Below, piece after piece: positions 1 through 8,632 of a stretch of DNA of 64,000 nucleotides. The DNA is from Microcoleus sp. bin38.metabat.b11b12b14.051 (lineage in GTDB: Bacteria > Cyanobacteriota > Cyanobacteriia > Cyanobacteriales > Microcoleaceae): NCBI RefSeq assembly GCF_013299165.1, contig NZ_JAAFKD010000006.1, positions 1-64,000 of the forward strand, given 5' to 3'. The notes beneath the pieces are model-generated. The model ran no database searches and had not been told where the DNA came from. It saw only the letters and a program-made list of their open reading frames with translations. The stretch's first letter is position 1; each line of letters begins with the position of its first letter. Both the position numbers and the translations under genes were made by a program.

Positions 1-121
1 GCCACGATTACACCCACATGAGCAAGTCGCGTGACTAGAATATCGGGAGCCGAATGCGATGAAAGTCGCACGTTCGGATCTAATTGGGAGGGGCGGGGCT
101 TAATAGCCTCCCTCGACCTAA
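1..121 (+). mobile_element. 3' end of a group II intron (domains V and VI)
   Basis: Positions 47-80 match the bacterial group II intron domain V: a GAGC start containing the catalytic AGC triad, a GAAA tetraloop at 60-64 and a closing arm that pairs with the first. The following stretch (about 84-116) folds as GGGAGG with CCTCCC and has unpaired adenosines on the 3' side, as expected for branch-point domain VI. The intron should end near 120-124, about 60 bases before ubiX. Domains I-IV and any intron-encoded reverse transcriptase would lie upstream, outside the window. The domain V match is seen directly; the exact 3' splice site is inferred. No coding exon is evident between the intron end and ubiX. 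Confidence 0.75.
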
Positions 122-182
122 CTCAATGGACACGCTCTCAATTCCTACTTGCTTCTTTCCTCAAACTTATTTCTGAAAAATA

Positions 183-815
183 ATGACAAATAACTACCCG
201 CTAATTGTAGGAGTGACTGGAGCATCGGGATTAATTTACGCCGTGCGAACATTGAAATATCTCTTGGAGGCCGATCGACCTGTGGAACTGGTAGCATCAA
301 AATCTACCTACATGGTTTGGCAAAGCGAACAGAACATCCGAATGCCCGCAGAACCAACTATGCAAGAAGAATTTTGGCGGGAACAAGCAGGAGTACCCAA
401 TTCTGGTAAACTCCGGTGCCATCCCTGGCAAGATGTTGGTGCTAATATTGCTAGCGGCTCGTTTCGCACCCAAGGGATGATGATTATTCCTTGTAGCATG
501 AGTACACTAGGCAAGCTGGCGGCTGGCTTAAGTTCGGATTTGCTCGAAAGAGCGGCCGACGTTCAGCTCAAGGAAGGCAGAAAATTGGTACTCGTACCTC
601 GGGAAACACCTTTTAGCTTGATTCACCTGCGAAATTTGACCACCTTAGCCGAAGCTGGAGCTAGAATTGTGCCAGCGATTCCCGCTTGGTATCACAATCC
701 TCAAACTATTGAAGATTTAGTAGACTTTGTGGTGGCTCGTGCTTTAGACCAATTGGGGATTGATTGCGTTCCTCTCAAACGCTGGAAGGAAGAAGATTTG
801 TCAGTTGTCAGTTGA
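183..815 (+). CDS. ubiX: Flavin prenyltransferase UbiX
   Basis: UbiX/Pad1-family flavin prenyltransferase, which attaches a dimethylallyl group to FMN to make the prenyl-FMN cofactor of UbiD-type decarboxylases. In cyanobacteria it is linked to quinone biosynthesis. The 210-residue product has the N-terminal flavin-binding motif GVTGASG (residues 10-16), the mid-protein IIPCSMSTLGKLAAG segment and the C-terminal LVPRETPFSLIHLRN motif, all family hallmarks at the usual length. It starts at ATG 183, just after the group II intron end. The last residues (SVVS) and the TGA stop are encoded by the heptameric repeat that follows, so the native C-terminus appears to have been overwritten by repeat sequence. 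Confidence 0.93.
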   Translation: MTNNYPLIVGVTGASGLIYAVRTLKYLLEADRPVELVASKSTYMVWQSEQNIRMPAEPTMQEEFWREQAGVPNSGKLRCHPWQDVGANIASGSFRTQGMMIIPCSMSTLGKLAAGLSSDLLERAADVQLKEGRKLVLVPRETPFSLIHLRNLTTLAEAGARIVPAIPAWYHNPQTIEDLVDFVVARALDQLGIDCVPLKRWKEEDLSVVS

Positions 816-986
816 CAGTTGATAGTTGACAGTTGACAGTTGACAGTTGACAGTTGACAGTTGACAGTTGACAGTTGACAGTTGATAGTTGACAGTTAAC
901 AGTTGACAGTTGTCAGTTGACAGTTAACAGTTAACAGTTAACAGTTAACTGTTAACTGTTAACAGTTGACAGTTGACAAATGACTA
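798..986 (+). repeat. Heptanucleotide tandem repeat (ACAGTTG family)
   Basis: About 25 tandem copies of a 7-bp unit (ACAGTTG with variants such as ATAGTTG and ACAGTTA) run from the last codons of ubiX to shortly before the next gene. Around 935-970 the unit turns into its complement (TTAACTGTTAAC), so the transcript could form a hairpin. This is the short tandemly repeated repetitive (STRR) type known in filamentous cyanobacteria. The repeat supplies the ubiX stop codon. Confidence 0.9.
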
Positions 987-1020
987 ATGACAAATGACTA
1001 ATTACCAATAAAAATTCTAT

Positions 1021-1899
1021 ATGCGCGCTGTATTTTTGCTCGTGATTGTGGTAGGGCTAACTATTTTTGCCCTGCAAAATGTGGAGCCGGCATTATCGCT
1101 GGTATTTTTGGGAATTCGATCGCCCGCTGTACCCTTGTCAATCTGGATTTTGCTGAGCATGGCGGCGGGAGCTGTCACATCTTTATTGATTTCTGGTATG
1201 CTCTCTTTTTCAAATTACCTATCTCAACCGCGCGATCGCTCTGGCCGCGACAGTCGCAGCCAGAGCGATACTTTCCCGACAGACAGGAGGACACCTAACT
1301 CGCCACCTCCCCCTCCTAGAAAACAAGAAATTGACCCGGATCTGAATCGGGAAAATAGCCAAACTCAGTCTGCTAGTTACCGAACACAGTTCGGTACGCC
1401 GGCGGGCTACGGTGCCCGGACTTTTCAGCAAGAAACTCCGAATCCGGTTGGGGCGAAAGATTACGCTGCTGCGGGGAGTTCTATCGCAGATGATGAGGAC
1501 GATTGGGTTTCTGATGGCTCAAAATCGGCAAATGGCGCCAGCGATGATGATTGGGGGGATGGCGATTTGGCTGCTGACTCGCAGCTAAATGACTTGGGAC
1601 AAGGCGCAAATCCGAGGGATTACGAAACTAAACAGGAACCCAAAAGCAAGTCTTGGGCTGGCTCGGTATACTCTTACGGCTATCGAGATCCGAACCAGTC
1701 GGGGGTGGGACAAACTGAGTCTGTCTACGATGCTGAGTATCGGGTGGTGGTTCCCCCCCAAGAGTCGATACTTAACTCCAATAGCGCGGGAGTATCCCCA
1801 AATCCTAGCGCAGAAGCAGAGGACGATTGGGGATTGGATGAGGATGATGTATTTGATGAGGACGATCGCCCCAGCGGATCGATTAATCTGAAAAAATAG
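1021..1899 (+). CDS. LapA-domain (DUF1049-like) membrane protein with long acidic tail
   Basis: 292-residue protein with two N-terminal membrane helices (about residues 2-20 and 36-60), the second following the segment SLVFLGIRSPAVPLSIWIL. That layout is typical of the LapA/DUF1049 family, whose E. coli member takes part in lipopolysaccharide assembly. The rest (about 70-292) is low-complexity, rich in Ser, Pro, Gln and Asp/Glu, with several DDDW/EDDW-like acidic motifs, and is probably disordered and cytoplasmic. It ends 6 bases before aroK and is likely co-transcribed with it. Family assignment rests on the N-terminal 60 residues; the role of the tail is unknown. Confidence 0.7.
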   Translation: MRAVFLLVIVVGLTIFALQNVEPALSLVFLGIRSPAVPLSIWILLSMAAGAVTSLLISGMLSFSNYLSQPRDRSGRDSRSQSDTFPTDRRTPNSPPPPPRKQEIDPDLNRENSQTQSASYRTQFGTPAGYGARTFQQETPNPVGAKDYAAAGSSIADDEDDWVSDGSKSANGASDDDWGDGDLAADSQLNDLGQGANPRDYETKQEPKSKSWAGSVYSYGYRDPNQSGVGQTESVYDAEYRVVVPPQESILNSNSAGVSPNPSAEAEDDWGLDEDDVFDEDDRPSGSINLKK

Positions 1900-1905
1900 C
1901 AAAAT

Positions 1906-2472
1906 ATGGAGGATTTGGCGGTGGATTTATTGAGGGGAGTCAATCTGTATCTCGTCGGGATGATGGGTGCGGGGAAAACCACGGTGGGGCGTATTTTGGC
2001 TAGGGAATTAAAATACCGTTTTTTTGATACTGATGACCTAATTGTTCGAGTGGCGAATCAATCAATTGCTGAGATTTTCGATCGCCTTGGGGAAGAGGCT
2101 TTTCGGGAATTAGAAACGAAGGTGCTCGGCGAGTTGGCTGCTTATCAAAATTCAGTCGTGGCTACGGGCGGGGGGATTGTGGGGCGATCGATCAATTGGG
2201 GTTACTTGCACTACGGTATCGTGGTTTGGCTGGACGTACCTGTAGAACAATTGATCCAGAGATTGGGTTCTGACACCACTCGACCCCTACTGCGGGAAGG
2301 CGATGTCAAATCTAAGCTGCAAAGCCTTCTGAGCGAGCGAGAGCGTTTCTACACTCAGGCAGATGTCCGAGTGTCTACCCGTCGAGGCGAACAGCCTGAA
2401 GAAGTTGCACTCAGGGCGATCGAGGAAGTCCGAAAAGTTATCAAATCTCAAACCCGGGATGATATCAATTGA
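1906..2472 (+). CDS. aroK: Shikimate kinase
   Basis: 188-residue shikimate kinase, which phosphorylates shikimate at the 3-hydroxyl with ATP in the chorismate pathway (cytoplasmic). Visible features are the Walker A loop GMMGAGKTT (residues 18-26), the shikimate-binding DTDD motif at about 42-45, a FRELE segment, the GGG of VVATGGGIV, and the lid Arg in TTRPLL. Length is normal for the family. The start ATG is 6 bases after the stop of the LapA-like gene, so the two probably share a transcript. Confidence 0.95.
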   Translation: MEDLAVDLLRGVNLYLVGMMGAGKTTVGRILARELKYRFFDTDDLIVRVANQSIAEIFDRLGEEAFRELETKVLGELAAYQNSVVATGGGIVGRSINWGYLHYGIVVWLDVPVEQLIQRLGSDTTRPLLREGDVKSKLQSLLSERERFYTQADVRVSTRRGEQPEEVALRAIEEVRKVIKSQTRDDIN

Positions 2473-3247
2473 TACGCTCAGAAAGTGAGTTTCTGGGAGA
2501 ATAACAGATTTTTGAGGATTTTTTTATTCCGTAATAATACTGATTTCTGTCTGAAGGTGTCCATTGAACCGCCCAAGCTCTAAAAATCAACCGGGTTTGA
2601 GGCGAGGCGGTGCGTATGTTTTATTCAATGTGACGATTTGGCTGTGGGAGACTTTGTAGAAAAGTTAATAGCAGGCTTGTCTGATGCGATCAAGTCAGCT
2701 ATTGATACCAGTTTAAAAACAGAATGCAACTGTAGGTGAGCGATCCAAAGCTTTACCCGATCGGTCATTTTGATTGAAAATTGAAAATGCTGTGAGTTCT
2801 CTCTCAAAATAAAATGGCCCCACCGCTGAAGGGCTGTAGGGCGCAAGGACAGTTAAACGCTAACTTCATTGTCAGGAAATTTAGCTTCGATGTTATCCTC
2901 CTATGTGACGATTTCGCGATCGTCCATTGACTCATCAATTCTCCCGTATCAAAAAATGTAACCCAAGATCGATCGAATTCCACCCGTCCTATCCTGAGAA
3001 CAATACCTCATGCAATCTGACGAGCAGCTCCCTAAAGCTGCTTTTTTATTGGGTGCGAATTACTGATTCGGCATCTGTAGCTCGCCATGGTAAAAAATCC
3101 TATGATTGCCCCCCGACAGGGGCAATTAGCCCGGGGTGAGGTATTGAATAAATATCGGCTGTATTTTAGTGATAGGCGATCGGATTATTTTCCACTAAAT
3201 ATCCGCTGTTAGTTGCCGCATTTGGTGGGTAAATTTCCTGTTTCCAA
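2473..3247. other. 775-bp intergenic region without a convincing gene
   Basis: Short open frames here (73 and 70 codons) show no recognisable domain. The region holds a strong terminator at 3023-3047 and a separate inverted repeat at 3105-3126 (ATTGCCCC and GGGGCAAT around a 6-base loop). The terminator lies about 550 bases past aroK, so a small non-coding RNA ending there is possible, but I recognise no RNA family. Confidence 0.5.
3023..3047 (+). terminator. Rho-independent terminator
   Basis: AGCAGCT at 3023-3029 pairs perfectly with AGCTGCT at 3036-3042 around a 6-base loop and is followed by a run of T. It is orphaned: the nearest upstream + strand gene, aroK, ends 550 bases earlier. It may end a small RNA or a long aroK 3' UTR. 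Confidence 0.65.
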
Positions 3248-3691
3248 TTAAGAGAATACGAGCCTGCCTGTTTTTGAGAAAAATTCGAGGTAGCCACCCA
3301 ACCCCAAACCGCTCAGAGAAACAGCAGCTAATACGCAAAAAGTCCGCCATCTTTGATGACCAAAAATTTGAATGTCAAGTCTTGCCAAAGCTCCGGCTGA
3401 AATTAATACTAAACCAGTCACAAAAAGGTGCATCCAAGTCACAACTATAACAGCCAAAAAAGCTGCTGAAATAATCGAAATAAAAGCACCCGCATCAGTC
3501 GAGATCCACCGCATAATCCATTTTTTGGTGCTTTTAAGGGGGAACGACAAAGCGATAGCTAACACAAAAATAGCAGCTACGGCTAAAAACCAAGTCATGT
3601 GCGGGGGAATATCAAATTCAGATAATTTCCAGCCAAAAATGAAGTAAGTAGTAAAAAGTAGAGCGAGCGAAAGCCAAGAAGTTTTTCTCAT
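3248..3691 (-). CDS. Hypothetical four-helix membrane protein
   Basis: 147 residues, no family recognised. Four hydrophobic segments are visible (about 5-22, 32-50, 69-97 and 118-137), with a charged Lys/Arg loop after the second helix (KSTKKWIMRW). Composition is typical of a small cyanobacterial inner-membrane or thylakoid protein. It lies about 60 bases downstream of the NIL-ferredoxin gene on the same strand and may be its operon partner. The opposite-strand frame at 3372-3647 is a shadow. Coding status is supported by length, hydrophobic periodicity and the neighbour; function is unknown. Confidence 0.6.
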   Translation of the reverse strand: MRKTSWLSLALLFTTYFIFGWKLSEFDIPPHMTWFLAVAAIFVLAIALSFPLKSTKKWIMRWISTDAGAFISIISAAFLAVIVVTWMHLFVTGLVLISAGALARLDIQIFGHQRWRTFCVLAAVSLSGLGLGGYLEFFSKTGRLVFS

Positions 3692-3753
3692 CTGATGAAA
3701 AGATTAGGGAAACCAGGTTAAAAAAGATGACCCCGATAAATATATGAGCGGTT

Positions 3754-4158
3754 TTAGAGGTTGGTAGAAATAGCTTGCACCGGACAAGTAGGGATGCACT
3801 GCTCGCAGACGATACAGCGCGATCGAGCAAACGTTAGTTTAAAGCTTTCTGGGTCAAGGGTCAAGGCTTCTGTCGGGCAAACCCCCGTACACAAGCCGCA
3901 GTGAACGCAAATATCTTCATCGATGAGAATTTCCCTGCTGGCTAGAGAAACGCCGATGTTTTGCGATCGCATCCAGTCGATCGCCGCTTCGAGTTGGTCG
4001 ATGTCCCCTGATAACTCTAGCACCAGTTTGCCCACTTGATTCGGAGCCACCTGAGCGCGGATAATGTTGGCTGCAACATTAAAATCCTTTGCCAGTCGAT
4101 AGGTGACAGGCATTTGGATCGATCGTTGGGGAAACGTCAGCGTTACCCGTTTTTTCAC
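3754..4158 (-). CDS. NIL-domain ferredoxin with two 4Fe-4S clusters
   Basis: 134-residue protein with an N-terminal NIL domain (about 1-75), a small ligand-binding fold also found in methionine ABC transporter ATPases, followed by two ferredoxin motifs: CVHCGLCTGVCP (about 85-96) and CIVCEQCIPTCP (about 114-125). The eight cysteines predict two [4Fe-4S] clusters and a soluble electron-transfer role. NIL-ferredoxin fusions are common in cyanobacteria and have been linked to sulfur/homocysteine metabolism in other groups; the substrate here is not evident from context. The gene stands alone apart from the downstream hypothetical membrane protein. Confidence 0.88.
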   Translation of the reverse strand: MKKRVTLTFPQRSIQMPVTYRLAKDFNVAANIIRAQVAPNQVGKLVLELSGDIDQLEAAIDWMRSQNIGVSLASREILIDEDICVHCGLCTGVCPTEALTLDPESFKLTFARSRCIVCEQCIPTCPVQAISTNL

Positions 4159-4333
4159 TTTAACCTCGGTAATTTACAAACAATCTTTCCGATCTTCAGT
4201 TTTAACGCACTTGAGTCTAATTACAGGCATCAGCCAATTTTAAGATAATATTGGTCTAATTATCTCAAAATATGGTATAATTTCGACCAGCTTATCAAAA
4301 TAAAAACATAAAAATAAAATCGCGATTTATTTT

Positions 4334-4936
4334 ATGAGTCTCAATTCGCCAAACTCAACTGCTGCCCCTGTACCCAAAGATTCCGACATCACAGCGGCCG
4401 CGCGCGTCAGAAACTTATTGATCGTATTAGCAGCGATCGCTCTTTCAATATCCCTCTTCTTCGGAGTGCGAACTCAAACGCCATCAAGCAGTCTCACCGA
4501 AATGGCAAAAGCCTCCGTACCATTGGAAACAGCCTTAACAAACGGTAAACCGACGCTGATGGAATTTTATGCTAATTGGTGCGGTAGCTGTCAAGCAATG
4601 GCTAAAGATTTGAGCGCCATCAAACAGCAATACGCCGAACCAATGAATTTTGTGATGCTGAATGTAGACAACGACAAATGGCTGCCAGAAATCACTAAAT
4701 ATCGAGTAGATGGGATTCCGCACTTTGTCTACTTAAACGATAAAGGCAACAGCGTTGCAGAAACGATCGGCGAAACACCCCGCAGCATTATGGAAGATAA
4801 CTTAGAAGCTTTAATTGCCGGAAAACCTTTACCACACGTCCAAGCTTCGGGTCAAGTTTCTGATTTTACCCCCCCCACAGGGCCTGTAAAAACAAGTAGC
4901 TCAGACCCGCGCGCCCACGGCAGTCAAGTACAGTAG
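4334..4936 (+). CDS. txlA: Membrane-anchored thioredoxin (TxlA/HCF164-like)
   Basis: 200-residue thioredoxin-like protein. It has an N-terminal transmembrane anchor (about 27-45) and a thioredoxin fold with the redox motif WCGSC (Cys83 and Cys86) after MEFYAN, plus the cis-Pro region DGIPHFVYL. The layout matches cyanobacterial TxlA and plant HCF164, thylakoid thioredoxins that deliver reducing power across the membrane for cytochrome and photosystem assembly. An AT-rich leader precedes the ATG at 4334. The C-terminal 40 residues are low-complexity. The TAG stop sits in the first unit of an ACAGTTG-type repeat. Confidence 0.85.
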   Translation: MSLNSPNSTAAPVPKDSDITAAARVRNLLIVLAAIALSISLFFGVRTQTPSSSLTEMAKASVPLETALTNGKPTLMEFYANWCGSCQAMAKDLSAIKQQYAEPMNFVMLNVDNDKWLPEITKYRVDGIPHFVYLNDKGNSVAETIGETPRSIMEDNLEALIAGKPLPHVQASGQVSDFTPPTGPVKTSSSDPRAHGSQVQ

Positions 4937-5003
4937 TCAGTTGACAGTTGACGGTTGACAGTTATCAGTTGTCAGTTGACAGTTGTCAGTTGACAGTTAT
5001 CAG
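4930..5003 (+). repeat. Heptanucleotide repeat (ACAGTTG family)
   Basis: About nine 7-bp units (CAGTTGA/CAGTTAT/CAGTTGT) begin exactly at the txlA stop codon. Same family as the repeat after ubiX at 798-986. Confidence 0.85.
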
Positions 5004-5070
5004 AAGGACAGGACAATCTAAGGGCGGGGTAGGAACAATGCCCCCCATAATAAAGTTTATTTGTTGTTGT

Positions 5071-5093
5071 GGAACAGGCATCTTGCCTGTTCC
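5071..5093. repeat. Perfect 10-bp palindrome with 3-base loop
   Basis: GGAACAGGCA at 5071-5080 and TGCCTGTTCC at 5084-5093 pair perfectly. It lies in the 470-bp gap between txlA and the RND gene, which otherwise holds only the heptamer repeat, AT-rich sequence and an AAAATCT heptamer run just before the RND start. It lacks a following T run, so it is more likely a dispersed hairpin repeat than a terminator. Confidence 0.6.
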
Positions 5094-5407
5094 TATTTGT
5101 GATAACTTACAGAAACTCAACAGCCGATCGCAATTTATGCCAATTTCGGTTGAGGGCGACTACCTCTAAAGGAATATTCAAAAATAAATAATTATTTTTT
5201 ATTAAAACTTATTATAATTGCAAAAAGCGCAGTGTAAATATTCGATCGATTGACAGTTGGCACAAGAGCCAGAAAAGTCGGTCGTTGGGTTGACAGCTAC
5301 TTATCCCTGTTGGCGAGAGGCTTTAAACCAATTATTTGTGGTAAACTTTTCAATCTCAAATCTTGAATCGCCAATCTAAAAATCTAAAATCTAAAATCTA
5401 AAATAGA

Positions 5408-8400
5408 ATGAGCGCCGACAAACCCGGATTCAGCATTAGCAGCCTCTCAATCCGCCGCCATATCGGCACCCTCATGCTGACAGTAGCAATTATCATCTTG
5501 GGCCTGTTCTACCTCACCCAACTGCCCGTTGACTTGCTACCCTCCATCACCTATCCCCGCATCAGCGTGCGCCTAAACGCCCCCGGAATTTCCCCAGAAG
5601 TCGCAGTGGACGAAGTTACCCGCCCCCTCGAACAAGGACTTTCCGCCACCGAAGGCGTCACCCAAGTTTTTTCCCGCACCCGCGAGGGACAAATCAGCGT
5701 CGATTTATTCTTTAAACCGGGCGGCGATATCGACCAAGCCCTCAACGACGCCACCGCCGCTGTCAACCGCATCCGCAGCCGACTTCCCGATACAGTTGAA
5801 TCTCCCAGTCTCTTCAAATTTGACCCTTCCCAACAGCCTGTTTACGAATTTGCTATTACTTCAAATTCCCTCCAAGGAGTTGACTTGCGCGTGTTTGCGG
5901 ATGAAGAATTAGCAAGAGAATTAAATGTAATTCCAGGTGTCGCTTCTGTTGACGTTTCCGGCGGAGTTAAAGAAGAAATTCAAGTCAATATCGACCTGAA
6001 TCGCTTGCAAGCTTTAGGCGTTCCCGTCTCTGACGTGTTCGACGCCCTAGCAGCCCGCAACCTAGACACATCCGGCGGGCGGCTGCGACAAGAAGCCAGC
6101 GAACCTTTGACGCGGACTGTCGGGCGGCTGCGGAATGCGGGAGAAATCCGCAATCTGTCTTTTCAAGTATTGAGTTCAAACCCGCCGAAACGAGTTTATT
6201 TGCGAGATTTTGCGGAAATAATTGACGGTACCGAAGAAGAACGAGTTAAGGTATTTCTCAATCAGAAACCTGCGGTAAAAATTAGCATTCTCAAACAACC
6301 AGATGCCAATACGCTGGCGGTTGTGGATGGGGTAAAGAAACGCATTCAGGAAATGCAGAGTACAAATTTAATTTCGCCTGATATGCAGGTTGTGACTAGC
6401 TTGGATGAATCCCGATTCATTCGCAATTCTTTAGCAGATGTCGCCAATGCTGGTATTTCTGGGGCATTGTTGGCGGCTGTAGCAGTGCTGTTTTTCTTGG
6501 GTTCTCTCCGGCAAACGCTGATTATTTGTTTGACGATTCCTTTGTGTACTTTAGCTGCAATTATTTTAATGCGGCTGTTTGGACTGTCTTTGAATTTGTT
6601 TAGTTTGGGCGGTTTGGCATTGGGAATCGGACAAGCAATCGACACTAGCGTAGTTATTTTAGAAAATGTGATTGTTGGTTTGAGAAGTAATCCTCATCTC
6701 AATAAAGGGCGGATTAAAGATAGAAAGCAGCGCACAATTGATGAGTGTGTGGCGCGCAGTGAGGAAGTAGAATCATCGATGATTGCTTCTACAGCAGCCA
6801 ACTTAATCTCAGTATTACCATTTTTGTTAATCGGCGGTTTGATTTCGCTATTATTTAATGAGTTGATTTTAACTATTAGCTTTGCGGTAGCAGCCTCTCT
6901 GTTAGTAGCTTTAACTATTGTGCCGATGCTCACTTCTCAATTGATGGCAATTGAGCGATCGAGCGGCATCAGCAACTTTGCGCCGATCGCCATATTTAAC
7001 CGCAAGTTTGCAGACGCTACGGGCGGCTACGGGTGGTTTTTGACAAAAGTTGTGCGATCGAGGGTGTGGGTAGTGGCGATCGCCTTTGCGGTGTTAGGTA
7101 GCAGCAGTTTGTGGATGGCCGGTCAACTTCCCCAAGAAATTTTACCGCGAGTTAACACCAGTCAAGCGAGATTATTTGCTTTATTTCCACCCGGTACTAA
7201 CCTAGAAACCAATCAAAAAGTCATGGAAGCAGCGGATGAAATTTTTCTCAAGCAACCAGAAACTCAGTACACTTTAACCACAGCCGGAGGACTACTTTTT
7301 GGCAACAATACAATAGAAAACTTGCTCAGAGGTAGCAGCACTATTACTGTCAAATCGGGTACTAATGTAGCAGCATTTGCCGATCGCCTCACAGCAGAAA
7401 TCAATAAAATCGACCTACCCAAAAATACTCGCCTGCGCCTAGTTCCCGAATCAATTCGCGGTTTAGTTTTAAACAACTCGCCAGTACGAGGCGGCGAAAT
7501 TGATATCATACTCCAAGGCGACAACCCTCAAACATTGCAGACAGCAGGCCGTCAAGTATTGAAAACTCTAGATGAGAAAGTTAAATTAGCGAGATTTCGA
7601 CCCGATGGCGACCCCCAACAGCCGGAAGTACAAATTCGCCCCGACTGGGAACGCGCCTCACTATACGGGCTGACAGCTAAAGCAATTGGCGAGACAATTC
7701 AGACAGCAATTCAAGGCGCAATTCCCACTCAATTGCAGCGGGGAAACCGCTTAGTAGATGTGCGAGTGCAATTCGATCGCAATTCTGTACAAACAGTAGA
7801 TCAATTGCGGTACATTCCGCTGCTAGGGAGAAATAATACTCTGGTGCGATTGAGCGACGTAACAGCAATTACCTTAGGAAAAGCCCCGGGCGAAATTCAG
7901 CGGCTCAACCAACGCCCGGTTTTCTTGATAGTCGGCAATTTGAATAAACAAGTTAGTTTGGGCGACGCCGTAAATCAAGTCAATGCAGCTTTATCTGAGA
8001 TAAAATTGCCCGACGGAGTGCGAATTGTCCCCAGTGCTGCGGCCGAAACCAATCAGCAATTGCAAAATTCCCTAAAACTTTTGGGCGCGATGGCCACTTT
8101 TTTAGTATTTGTGGTAATGGCTGTACAGTACAACTCATTAGTTGACCCGTTGGTGATTATGTTGACAGTGCCGCTAGCTTTGGCTGGGGGGATTTTTGGG
8201 CTGTATGCGAGCAAAACTGCGATCGGTGCAACGGTGATTGTGGGCGCGATTTTGCTGGTGGGAATTGTGGTAAATAACGGGATTATTATGGTAGAATTGG
8301 CCAACCAAATTCGGGATGAGGAAAAGGTCGATCGCACGACAGCAATTCTCAGAGCCGCACCTCAACGTTTGCGACCGATTTTGATGACAACTATCACGAC

Positions 8401-8632
8401 AGTTTTAGGTTTATTCCCGCTAGCTTTGGGGATTGGAGAGGGTTCGGAATTCTTGCAACCTTTGGGGGTTGTGGTGTTTTCCGGTTTGTCGTTGGCAACT
8501 TTGCTAACGCTGTTTATCATTCCGTGTTTTTACGTTTTGCTGCACGATTTCTTTGGTATGTTTGGATCTAAGAAGCCGCAGGCTGTGGCGATTCCCGCGC
8601 AGAAAACGGCGGGAAAGACCACAAACTTATAA
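5408..8632 (+). CDS. RND efflux permease (HAE1/AcrB-type) with altered proton relay
   Basis: 1074-residue RND inner-membrane permease of normal length. It has an N-terminal helix at about 20-37, the porter-domain signature DLLPSITYPRISV, two large periplasmic halves and two six-helix membrane bundles; the RLRPILMTT motif corresponds to the AcrB Arg971 region. Aligned to AcrB, TM4 reads AIDTSVVILEN, so Asp407 is kept (D412) but Asp408 is Thr413, and TM10 reads VVNNGIIMVE, so Lys940 is Asn956. Canonical proton-relay residues are thus missing, and energy coupling or substrate may differ. No membrane-fusion or outer-membrane gene is adjacent. The ATG at 5408 follows a heptameric repeat. The gene's last 42 bases are copied into the downstream tandem array. 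Confidence 0.92.
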   Translation: MSADKPGFSISSLSIRRHIGTLMLTVAIIILGLFYLTQLPVDLLPSITYPRISVRLNAPGISPEVAVDEVTRPLEQGLSATEGVTQVFSRTREGQISVDLFFKPGGDIDQALNDATAAVNRIRSRLPDTVESPSLFKFDPSQQPVYEFAITSNSLQGVDLRVFADEELARELNVIPGVASVDVSGGVKEEIQVNIDLNRLQALGVPVSDVFDALAARNLDTSGGRLRQEASEPLTRTVGRLRNAGEIRNLSFQVLSSNPPKRVYLRDFAEIIDGTEEERVKVFLNQKPAVKISILKQPDANTLAVVDGVKKRIQEMQSTNLISPDMQVVTSLDESRFIRNSLADVANAGISGALLAAVAVLFFLGSLRQTLIICLTIPLCTLAAIILMRLFGLSLNLFSLGGLALGIGQAIDTSVVILENVIVGLRSNPHLNKGRIKDRKQRTIDECVARSEEVESSMIASTAANLISVLPFLLIGGLISLLFNELILTISFAVAASLLVALTIVPMLTSQLMAIERSSGISNFAPIAIFNRKFADATGGYGWFLTKVVRSRVWVVAIAFAVLGSSSLWMAGQLPQEILPRVNTSQARLFALFPPGTNLETNQKVMEAADEIFLKQPETQYTLTTAGGLLFGNNTIENLLRGSSTITVKSGTNVAAFADRLTAEINKIDLPKNTRLRLVPESIRGLVLNNSPVRGGEIDIILQGDNPQTLQTAGRQVLKTLDEKVKLARFRPDGDPQQPEVQIRPDWERASLYGLTAKAIGETIQTAIQGAIPTQLQRGNRLVDVRVQFDRNSVQTVDQLRYIPLLGRNNTLVRLSDVTAITLGKAPGEIQRLNQRPVFLIVGNLNKQVSLGDAVNQVNAALSEIKLPDGVRIVPSAAAETNQQLQNSLKLLGAMATFLVFVVMAVQYNSLVDPLVIMLTVPLALAGGIFGLYASKTAIGATVIVGAILLVGIVVNNGIIMVELANQIRDEEKVDRTTAILRAAPQRLRPILMTTITTVLGLFPLALGIGEGSEFLQPLGVVVFSGLSLATLLTLFIIPCFYVLLHDFFGMFGSKKPQAVAIPAQKTAGKTTNL

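Noticed and set aside
2927-3139. 70-codon + strand ORF
   Set aside because: Spans the terminator hairpin at 3023-3047 and shows no protein-like pattern.
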